Source: Phocaeicola_A sp964580305 (GTDB lineage Bacteria; Bacteroidota; Bacteroidia; Bacteroidales; Bacteroidaceae). Taken from it: DNA of 24,466 bases. The notes under the pieces are model-generated. The model saw nothing but the letters and a program-made list of their open reading frames with translations, was not told the DNA's origin and searched no databases. The translations under genes and the position numbers were made by a program. The number at the start of each line of letters is the position of its first letter. Positions within the stretch are counted from its first letter, which is position 1. The stretch lies in assembly GCA_964580305.1 (NCBI GenBank), contig CAZOKL010000029.1:1-24466 (forward strand), read 5' to 3'. Shown here piece after piece: positions 14,602-20,858 of this stretch.

Positions 14602-16316
14602 CAACCATGCGTCTTATATTCATCCACATACTCCTGGCACTATCATGCAGCCTCATTCCTGCCCTGCACGGCCGGGCACAAAGTAACACATATTCCTTAT
14701 TGGCTGCCACCCAGACTCCGAAATATGAAACACGAGCGGTGTGGCTCACCACACTAAGCGGACTGGACTGGCCACGCACGAAAGCCGTGTCGACCGAAAG
14801 CCGACGAGCACAGCAAGCCGAGCTCTGCCGCCAACTCGACTCTTTGAAAGCCGCAAACTTCAACACCATCCTGCTGCAAGTGCGCTCACGCGATAATGCA
14901 CTCTATCCCTCTGCGCAAGAAGTATTCACCGATGTCCTGACCGGCACCCCCGGCGAGTCGCCCGGATATGACCCGCTGGCTTTTGCCATCAGTGAATGCC
15001 ATAAACGAGGCATGGAACTGCATGCCTGGGTGGTGGCCATCCCGCTGGGAAGCGACAAGCAATCAAAAGAGTTAGGAAACCGCTCATTCGTGAAGAAACA
15101 TCCGGAGATGTGCATTCAGTTCCGACGCAACTGGTATCTGGACCCTGGACATCCGCAAACGAAAATGCATCTGGCCGGCATTGTCAAAGAGATTGTAACC
15201 AATTATGACGTCGACGGAATCAACCTGGACTACATACGCTATCCCGACCATCCGAAACGCTTTCCCGACCAACGTTCCTACCGCAAGTATGGAAAAGGAA
15301 AAAGCCTGGAACAATGGCGACGTGACAACATCACGGACATCGTGCGGGAAATTTATCAGACAGTAAAGGCCATCAAGCCTTGGGTGAAAGTGGGCAGTTC
15401 GCCCGTGGGCAAATATCGCGACGTGGCACGATACTCCTCACGAGGATGGAACGCTTATGATGTGGTCTATCAAGATGCCCAGCAATGGTTGAAAGACGGC
15501 ATTCAGGACTTGATGCTCCCGATGGCCTATTTCCGGGAAAACAGTTTCTACCCGTTTGTGCTTGACTGGCAAGAAAATGCCCACGGACGAACCGTCGTGC
15601 CGGGACTTGGCGTCTATTTCCTTGACCCACGTGAAGGCAACTGGACATTGCAAGACGTCATGCAGCAAATCTACTTCACCCGCAGCGCCCATATCCCCGG
15701 CCAAGCCTATTTCCGAGCTCGCTTCGTGCTTGACAACACACAAGGATTATATGATCGACTCAAGCAGGAAGTCTATGCCTATCCAGCCCTGATCCCACCC
15801 ATGACGTGGCAAGACAGCATAGCACCTTCCACCCCGACAGGGCTCCGCACGGATGTCAAAGGCGACAGTCTGGTGCTCACATGGCATCCGGCAACGGACG
15901 ACAGCGGCCAGACCGTCCGCTACAACCTCTATGCCTCCAGACAACACGACATAGACACCGACGACCCACGAAACTTAAAGTATACCTATATATATGACAC
16001 GCGTTTTGCCTTGCCACTCGACGAGGCGAAAGGACTGCACTTCGTCGTCACTGCCATTGACGCTTATGGCAACGAAAGCCACACGACAACGATTCCCAAG
16101 CCTTCACACCGACATGACGCTTCTGTCGCACTGCTCGAATTGCCAGAATGCCCATCAGCCACACAAATGACCGTGACGGACATCTACGGTCGTGAGGTCT
16201 GGCATGGAAGTTTCCAAAGGCAGCTGTCCATCGAGGGTTTGGCACCGGGTGTCTATCACATTCTGCTGCAAGACAAAGACCGCAACACGCTCCGACGCAT
16301 CCAATTCATCCGCTAA
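14598..16316 (+). CDS. Secreted GHL10 (DUF187) family putative glycoside hydrolase with FN3 and C-terminal sorting-like domain
   Basis: A signal peptide (from Met at 14607, MRLIFIHILLALSCSLIPAL, cleaved after RAQ) leads into a GHL10 TIM-barrel-like domain (about 42-395): ETRAVWLTTLSGLDW, FNTILLQVRSRDNALYP, ELHAWVVAIPLG, and VDGINLDYIRYP with Asp206 and Asp211 as likely active-site acids. Residues about 407-500 look like a fibronectin type III domain (STPTGLRTDVKGDSLVLTW ... VVTAIDAYGNESH). The last 60 residues (TVTDIYGREVWHG ... LAPGVYHILLQDKDRN ... FIR) resemble the type A sorting domain of type IX secretion. Relatives such as YngK act on or near peptidoglycan or other glycans; the substrate here is unknown. 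The ATG at 14598 overlaps the previous stop; 14607 gives a more usual signal peptide. Confidence 0.87.
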   Translation: MTTMRLIFIHILLALSCSLIPALHGRAQSNTYSLLAATQTPKYETRAVWLTTLSGLDWPRTKAVSTESRRAQQAELCRQLDSLKAANFNTILLQVRSRDNALYPSAQEVFTDVLTGTPGESPGYDPLAFAISECHKRGMELHAWVVAIPLGSDKQSKELGNRSFVKKHPEMCIQFRRNWYLDPGHPQTKMHLAGIVKEIVTNYDVDGINLDYIRYPDHPKRFPDQRSYRKYGKGKSLEQWRRDNITDIVREIYQTVKAIKPWVKVGSSPVGKYRDVARYSSRGWNAYDVVYQDAQQWLKDGIQDLMLPMAYFRENSFYPFVLDWQENAHGRTVVPGLGVYFLDPREGNWTLQDVMQQIYFTRSAHIPGQAYFRARFVLDNTQGLYDRLKQEVYAYPALIPPMTWQDSIAPSTPTGLRTDVKGDSLVLTWHPATDDSGQTVRYNLYASRQHDIDTDDPRNLKYTYIYDTRFALPLDEAKGLHFVVTAIDAYGNESHTTTIPKPSHRHDASVALLELPECPSATQMTVTDIYGREVWHGSFQRQLSIEGLAPGVYHILLQDKDRNTLRRIQFIR

Positions 16317-16345
16317 CAAACAGCACATCCACAAGCAAAAGAGCC

Positions 16346-16421
16346 CCCTCTATTCCGTCCGACCTTACCCTCCTTTCCGTGCTTTGACAGAAAGGAGGGT
16401 AAGGTCGGACGGAATAGAGGG
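16346..16421. repeat. Perfect 32-bp inverted repeat with 12-nt loop
   Basis: The left arm (16346-16377) and right arm (16390-16421) are exact reverse complements; the loop is CGTGCTTTGACA. It starts 30 nt after the glycosidase stop codon. No T tract follows the right arm, and the stem is far longer than a usual intrinsic terminator, though it could still stop or protect transcripts. Each arm carries a copy of the AGGGTAAGGTYGGACG motif also found at 372-387. It may be a REP/palindromic extragenic element, a small non-autonomous mobile element, or an mRNA-stabilising structure. Confidence 0.9.
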
Positions 16422-16596
16422 CTGGGAAATGCCAGCTTGTCAGCTCACCGATGCTTACAAATCATAAGAAGACAACATGTAAAAAATCGCCCCTCAAAAA
16501 ACACTTATCCAATAAATGGAGAACTTGATTTCTAAAAAATATTCATCCAAAATGCATTTTCTCAATAAAAACAATACACGAATCTAAGAAAAACAG

Positions 16597-16604
16597 TACT
16601 TTTG
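16597..16604 (+). promoter_or_regulatory. Candidate -7 box for the GltD-like gene
   Basis: TACTTTTG matches TAnnTTTG and lies 35 nt before the ATG at 16640. No clear -33 element at the right spacing. Confidence 0.5.
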
Positions 16605-16639
16605 CAAAGTTTAGTTTACAAATACCAGTTCTATATACT

Positions 16640-17953
16640 ATGTCTGAAACAAATGTAACCTTTCAAGAGGTCAATGAAAGCTACAACATCAACGAAGCCA
16701 TTGCTGAAGCAAAACGTTGCCTGAACTGCAAGAATCCATCCTGTAAGAAAGGCTGTCCCATTGAAAATGACATCCCCGGTTTCATCCATCAACTCTCCAT
16801 GGGCAACATGGGTAATGCCATGAGCATCATCAACGAGAAAAGCAATTTGCCCGCCATCTGCGGACGCGTCTGCCCTCACGAGAAACAGTGCCAAGGGCAC
16901 TGCGTGCTCTATGCCAAAGGCAAGGGCATCCAGATTGGGAAACTGGAACGCTTCATTGCCGATTTCGACACAAAAATGAACCTCATCCGCGAACGCTTGC
17001 CACAGAAGACGCGCGGCAAGGTGGCCGTCATCGGTTCGGGACCTGCAGGTCTGACTGTGGCAGGCGACCTGGCACGTCAGGGCTTCAGTGTTACCATCTT
17101 CGACGGTCAGGAAGAACCGGGTGGCGTATTGATGTTTGGCATTCCGGAATACCGCCTGCCGAAAATCGTCGTGCGCAAGGAAATAGAAAAAATAGAAGCA
17201 CTGGGGGTGACGTTTGTACTCAACTGCATGGTGGGCAAAGACATCACCGTCGACCAAATGTTTGAAAAGGGCTTCGACGCCATCTTTATCGGCACCGGCA
17301 CAGCACTGCCCAAAGCGTTGGATGTTCCGGGAGCACGCCTGCGTGGCGTCGTACAGTCGTCTTATCTGCTCCACATGGTAAACATCTTCAACCAAAACGC
17401 CATCACACGCGACAGGGTTCCCCTTGTGGAAGGTGAGAAAGTGGGCGTCATCGGATGTGGCAACGTGGGCATGGATGCAGCCCGCACAGCCGTACGCCTG
17501 GGTGCGTCGAGCGTCAGTGTCATTTATCACCGCACGGAGTCTGAGATGTCGGCCAACCAAAGTGAATATGAAGAAGCCGTGGCAGAAGGAGTAAATTTCT
17601 TATGGGAAACAATGACCACCGAATTTATTGGTGACGAAAACGGCCGTATCAAGGCGCTACGTGCCAACACACCTAAAGGTGAACAGGTCATCCCCTTCGA
17701 CCGCATTTATTTAGCCATCGGTTCCCGTCCGGCCAACCGCATCGTGTCAACCACAACGGGCATTGATGTTGACGAAAACGGATATCTCATCGTCAAGGAG
17801 CGCCCGTATGGCATGACAACACGCAAAGGTGTATTCGCCGGAGGTGATGTGGTGCACCATCCGCAAACCGTTGTACTGGCAATGAAAGCAGCCAAGCAAG
17901 TGGCTGTGGGCATCGCTCAGTATGTTGATGCCATCAAGTTGCTGGAAAGTTGA
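16640..17953 (+). CDS. GltD/NfnB-type NADPH-dependent flavoprotein (glutamate synthase small-subunit family)
   Basis: The 437-residue protein has an N-terminal dicluster ferredoxin-like domain with two four-cysteine sets (Cys27/30/35/39 and Cys74/78/84/88) for two [4Fe-4S] clusters. Then come an FAD-binding motif VIGSGPAGLTVAGDLA (130-145), the GltD signature GGVLMFGIPEYRLPK, and an NADPH-binding motif VIGCGNVGMDAARTA followed by VIYHR. The family includes the GltD subunit of glutamate synthase and the NfnB/SudA subunits of electron-bifurcating NADH:NADP-ferredoxin enzymes. No GltB or NfnA/SudB gene is next to it, so the partner and reaction are open. It has its own promoter and a terminator shared with the convergent xseB. 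Confidence 0.88.
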   Translation: MSETNVTFQEVNESYNINEAIAEAKRCLNCKNPSCKKGCPIENDIPGFIHQLSMGNMGNAMSIINEKSNLPAICGRVCPHEKQCQGHCVLYAKGKGIQIGKLERFIADFDTKMNLIRERLPQKTRGKVAVIGSGPAGLTVAGDLARQGFSVTIFDGQEEPGGVLMFGIPEYRLPKIVVRKEIEKIEALGVTFVLNCMVGKDITVDQMFEKGFDAIFIGTGTALPKALDVPGARLRGVVQSSYLLHMVNIFNQNAITRDRVPLVEGEKVGVIGCGNVGMDAARTAVRLGASSVSVIYHRTESEMSANQSEYEEAVAEGVNFLWETMTTEFIGDENGRIKALRANTPKGEQVIPFDRIYLAIGSRPANRIVSTTTGIDVDENGYLIVKERPYGMTTRKGVFAGGDVVHHPQTVVLAMKAAKQVAVGIAQYVDAIKLLES

Positions 17954-18002
17954 TTTTTGTCGATGACAGTCCGATAAACCTAATTCATACCTATTTTAAC
18001 AG

Positions 18003-18042
18003 AAAAAGGGTTGACCTCTGTAAAGAGGATTCAACCCTTTTT
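18003..18042. terminator. Bidirectional intrinsic terminator between the GltD-like gene and xseB
   Basis: AAAAAGGGTTGA (18003-18014) pairs with TCAACCCTTTTT (18031-18042), with a further inner stem CCTCT/AGAGG and a GTAA loop. A and T runs flank both sides, so it can act on both strands. It lies 50 nt after the plus-strand stop and 22 nt after the minus-strand xseB stop. Confidence 0.88.
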
Positions 18043-18063
18043 CTATGAATACAAACTTCAGAT

Positions 18064-18270
18064 TCAGGATTCTTTTTGAAATTCGTCCAGTATTTTATTA
18101 ATTTCCGCATCAGCTTTGTAAAGCCTCCCCTTGCAAAATGCCAACAGTTCTTGGGCTTCCTTCAAGACTATTTCCAACTGGTCGATATTCAGCTCGTTGT
18201 TTTCCACTTGTGACACGATTTGCTCCAGACGTTTCACTGCATTCTCATAGGTCATTGCTTTTGCACTCAT
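18064..18270 (-). CDS. xseB: Exodeoxyribonuclease VII small subunit
   Basis: The 68-residue protein shows the XseB pattern: TYENAVKRLEQIVSQVENNELNID begins a first helix, then LKEAQELLAFCKGRLYKADAEINKIL, a second coiled-coil helix. XseB subunits bind the large subunit XseA to form ExoVII, which degrades single-stranded DNA to oligonucleotides in repair. The length is typical. In many genomes xseB follows xseA directly; here the upstream neighbour on the same strand is the response regulator gene, 75 nt away across a hairpin, and no xseA is in the window. Confidence 0.88.
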   Translation of the reverse strand: MSAKAMTYENAVKRLEQIVSQVENNELNIDQLEIVLKEAQELLAFCKGRLYKADAEINKILDEFQKES

Positions 18271-18291
18271 ACATTCTGTATTGAAATAACA

Positions 18292-18329
18292 CGGGGGTGA
18301 ACATCAGGCTTCATTCGATGTCACCCCCG
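18292..18329 (-). terminator. Probable terminator hairpin after rprY
   Basis: CGGGGGTG-A-ACATC (18292-18305) and GATGTCACCCCCG (18317-18329) form a strong GC-rich stem with one bulged A. On the minus strand it follows the rprY stop by 17 nt; the following minus-strand bases (GTTATTTCAA) are only moderately T-rich. It may be partial, letting some transcription reach xseB. Confidence 0.6.
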
Positions 18330-18345
18330 CCAGTTTATGTTTCAA

Positions 18346-19044
18346 TTATTCCACTTCCGGTGTAATCAACTTATATCCTTTACCATGAATATTGATAATT
18401 TCGATGGAATCGTCCTCTTTCAAATGTTTGCGAAGTTTGGTGATATAAACGTCCATGCTTCGAGCATTGAAATAGTTGTCATCAATCCAAATGGTCTTCA
18501 AGGCAAAGTCGCGTTGCAAAATTTCATTAGCATGTGCACAGAGCAACCCCAAAAGTTCAGACTCTTTGGTTGTCAGTTTAGTCTGTTTACCGTCAATGGA
18601 AAGAATCTGCTTCTGCGTATCGAACGTAAAGCGCCCGATTTTATAGATGCTGCTTTCCTTGTTCTTCTTGCCACGTACACGGCGCAATATGGCTTCAATA
18701 CGGAACACCAGCTCTTCCATGCTGAAAGGCTTGGTGATATAGTCGTCTGCACCAATCTTGAAACCTTCCAATATATCTTCCTTCAGTGTTTTAGCCGTCA
18801 GAAAGATGATAGGGATCTCAGAATTGGCTGCACGGATTTCCTGTGCCAACGTGAAACCGTCTTTCTTCGGCATCATCACATCAAGCACACATAAGTCAAA
18901 TTTAGTCTTCAAGAAAGCCTTGTAGCCAACTTCCCCATCAGGACACAACTCTGCAGAATAACCTTTTGCCTGCAAATATTCTCTCAAAAGCATGCCAAGA
19001 TTCTCATCATCTTCGCACAATAAAATAGTTAATTTCTCGTCCAT
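18346..19044 (-). CDS. rprY: OmpR/PhoB-family response regulator RprY
   Basis: The 232-residue protein has a receiver domain (about 5-120) with acidic pocket EDD (11-13), phospho-acceptor Asp55 in VLDVMMPKKDG, Thr83 and Lys105 (TKPF). The C-terminal winged-helix DNA-binding domain (about 132-228) has LTTKESELLGLL and the recognition region SMDVYITKLRKHL ending GKGYKLI. The sequence pattern and its partner match RprY of Bacteroides fragilis. It starts 4 nt after the kinase stop, so the two are co-translated. Targets are not visible here; members are linked to envelope and stress control. Confidence 0.88.
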   Translation of the reverse strand: MDEKLTILLCEDDENLGMLLREYLQAKGYSAELCPDGEVGYKAFLKTKFDLCVLDVMMPKKDGFTLAQEIRAANSEIPIIFLTAKTLKEDILEGFKIGADDYITKPFSMEELVFRIEAILRRVRGKKNKESSIYKIGRFTFDTQKQILSIDGKQTKLTTKESELLGLLCAHANEILQRDFALKTIWIDDNYFNARSMDVYITKLRKHLKEDDSIEIINIHGKGYKLITPEVE

Positions 19045-19048
19045 ATAA

Positions 19049-20590
19049 TCAATCTTTTAATAAAGGTAATACAATTATAAACTTTGTTCCGACACCTAAT
19101 TCACTCTCGGCTCGTATGGTTCCCTTATGATCTTGGATAATCTTTTTCACGTATGCCAATCCAAGCCCGAAACCTTTCACGTCGTGCAAATTACCGGTGT
19201 GGACACGATAGAACTTCTCAAATATCTTTTTAAGGTTTTCCTTCTTGATGCCAATACCATTGTCCTCAATGGAGATACAGAGCTTGTTGTTTTCATTCCA
19301 AGTGCGAACGGTCAGCAGCAGTTCTTCTCCCGGCTTCTTATATTTCACGGCATTGTCCATAAGGTTAAAGATGACGTTAGTGAAGTGCATTTCATCCACA
19401 AATATCATTGGGTCAAAAGCTGACAGGTCTGAAGTGATATGCCCATTGTACTTCTCCACCTTCAGGGCAAAGGTGTGAGTCACACCTTCAATAAGCTTAT
19501 TAGCATTAACCTCCTTCATCTTCAGGGTTGCTTTCTGACGCTCAAACATCGACATCTGGAGCACCTTCTCCACCTGAAAACGCAAACGTTTAGTCTCGTC
19601 GTTAATGACGCCAGATATGTGTTGGAACATCTGCGGTGATTTTGCAACACCCGGATCTTTCAACATTTGCGCTGCAAGTGAGATGGTTGAAATGGGCGTT
19701 TTGAACTCATGGGTCATGTTATTGATAAAGTCATTCTTTATCTCCGTGAGTTTCTTCTGACGGAATATCTGATAGAGCGTAAAGATAAAAGTCACCAATA
19801 ACACAAAGGTAAATATCAATGAAGGAATCATAAACTTTACCGAACTATAAATATAGTCATTAAGTGTCGGGAAGTGAATTTGCACCCACCCACGCTTTGC
19901 TGGAGGATCATTCTGAAAAAGCACCTGAGGGATGGTGTGATCCGACCCAGCATCCTCATAATCCGGACAACGGTAAACTTCTCGTCCGTCATTGGTCTGC
20001 ACCGTGAAATGATAGGGGATGTCTATGCCATTGTTGGCCAACTCGGTCTTGATGCATTCGTCAAGTATCTTGAAGTTGATACGGTCTTCCAAAGATTTCT
20101 CACTGGCACGATAAAGCAACTTCAAAGCTACATCGTTGACCAAATCACGCTTATACTTATATCGTTCATAAAAGTCCTTACGCAGTGAACTGCTTGTTTC
20201 TATCAATGGCCTCCGAACCGTGTCACCAAACAAATTGCTTCCAATACGAATGCTCCACGAGAAACCGCTCCCTGTCTGAATCATCTGTTGGTGCACTTGA
20301 ATCATTCCAAGCGAATCTGTCTGCGTGTGCGGATTCAAAAGTCCCATGGACTGCTGCTTGTTCTGCACCCGTATACTACTCTCCTTGCTGAGAGTACTTT
20401 CCAAATAGGTGGCTGCTTCAGTCATTTCCATAGAGTTTGCTGCACTGGAAAGACTGCGTTTGACGGATTCATCAAACTGTTCTCGGCGCATTTTTATCAT
20501 CTCTTCAATGTAGTTCACCTGCAAATAAAGCAAACTGACAAAGGAGAGCCCCATGATAATACCTAAAATCCAAATCGTAGACTTTTTCAT
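19049..20590 (-). CDS. rprX: Sensor histidine kinase RprX
   Basis: The 513-residue protein has a first membrane helix (about 7-26), a periplasmic sensor region of about 225 residues, and a second helix (about 253-275). The HisKA box MTHEFKTP carries His294. The ATPase domain has the N box with Asn413 (MDNAVKYKK), DNGIGI (443-448) and GFGLGLAYVKK (473-483). It phosphorylates RprY encoded 4 nt downstream. The periplasmic domain shows no common sensor fold I can name. A -7 box lies so near the ATG that a leaderless message is possible. Confidence 0.88.
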   Translation of the reverse strand: MKKSTIWILGIIMGLSFVSLLYLQVNYIEEMIKMRREQFDESVKRSLSSAANSMEMTEAATYLESTLSKESSIRVQNKQQSMGLLNPHTQTDSLGMIQVHQQMIQTGSGFSWSIRIGSNLFGDTVRRPLIETSSSLRKDFYERYKYKRDLVNDVALKLLYRASEKSLEDRINFKILDECIKTELANNGIDIPYHFTVQTNDGREVYRCPDYEDAGSDHTIPQVLFQNDPPAKRGWVQIHFPTLNDYIYSSVKFMIPSLIFTFVLLVTFIFTLYQIFRQKKLTEIKNDFINNMTHEFKTPISTISLAAQMLKDPGVAKSPQMFQHISGVINDETKRLRFQVEKVLQMSMFERQKATLKMKEVNANKLIEGVTHTFALKVEKYNGHITSDLSAFDPMIFVDEMHFTNVIFNLMDNAVKYKKPGEELLLTVRTWNENNKLCISIEDNGIGIKKENLKKIFEKFYRVHTGNLHDVKGFGLGLAYVKKIIQDHKGTIRAESELGVGTKFIIVLPLLKD

Positions 20591-20595
20591 AGGGA

Positions 20596-20603
20596 CAAAA
20601 TTA
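20596..20603 (-). promoter_or_regulatory. Candidate -7 box for rprX-rprY
   Basis: TAATTTTG on the minus strand (20603-20596) matches TAnnTTTG. It ends only 5 nt before the rprX ATG (20590), which would put the start site at or next to the start codon. No -33 TTTG at the right distance is evident, so this is a weak call. Confidence 0.35.
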
Positions 20604-20785
20604 ACAACGTTAAAATAAGAACATCCTTCGATTAACAGATTTTACATGCTGATTCTCTATTATTAACCGAAAAGACGATTTTACCTGATAAACTTGATAT
20701 TATCATTCAACAACCTTTTCAATCAGTGCAAAAATAATAAAAAATTAATCGAATCCCTATAATTATTGCCCAGAAATTTAATAGT

Positions 20786-20838
20786 CATTAAATAAAAAAA
20801 GCCGCTCCTTTTAACAGAAGCAGCTTTTTTATTTAATG
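20786..20838 (-). terminator. Intrinsic terminator after the EF-G paralogue gene
   Basis: CATTAAATAAAAAAAGCCGCT (20786-20806) pairs with AGCAGCTTTTTTATTTAATG (20819-20838) apart from one mismatch and one bulge. Read on the minus strand, the stem is followed by its own T-rich arm, as expected for a terminator 20 nt after the stop codon. Confidence 0.8.
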
Positions 20839-20858
20839 AAATCAAAAGCCCAGTCAGC

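Larger units (their letters stand above)
16317..16639. other. 323-nt intergenic region
   Basis: No gene seen. It holds the long inverted repeat (16346-16421), a small hairpin GCTGG/CCAGC (16421-16436) right after it, an AT-rich stretch, and the -7 box of the next gene (16597-16604). Confidence 0.65.

Noticed and set aside
16192..16467. Open frame of 91 codons running through the end of the glycosidase gene and the inverted repeat.
   Set aside because: It is a different frame of the real gene followed by a palindrome; no family resemblance and no start signal.
16631..17560. Long minus-strand open frame of 309 codons opposite the GltD-like gene.
   Set aside because: The plus-strand frame has all cofactor motifs; the opposite frame has histidine- and alanine-rich sequence typical of an antisense shadow.
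18337..18894. Plus-strand open frame of 185 codons opposite rprY.
   Set aside because: rprY has complete receiver and DNA-binding motifs; the opposite frame shows none.
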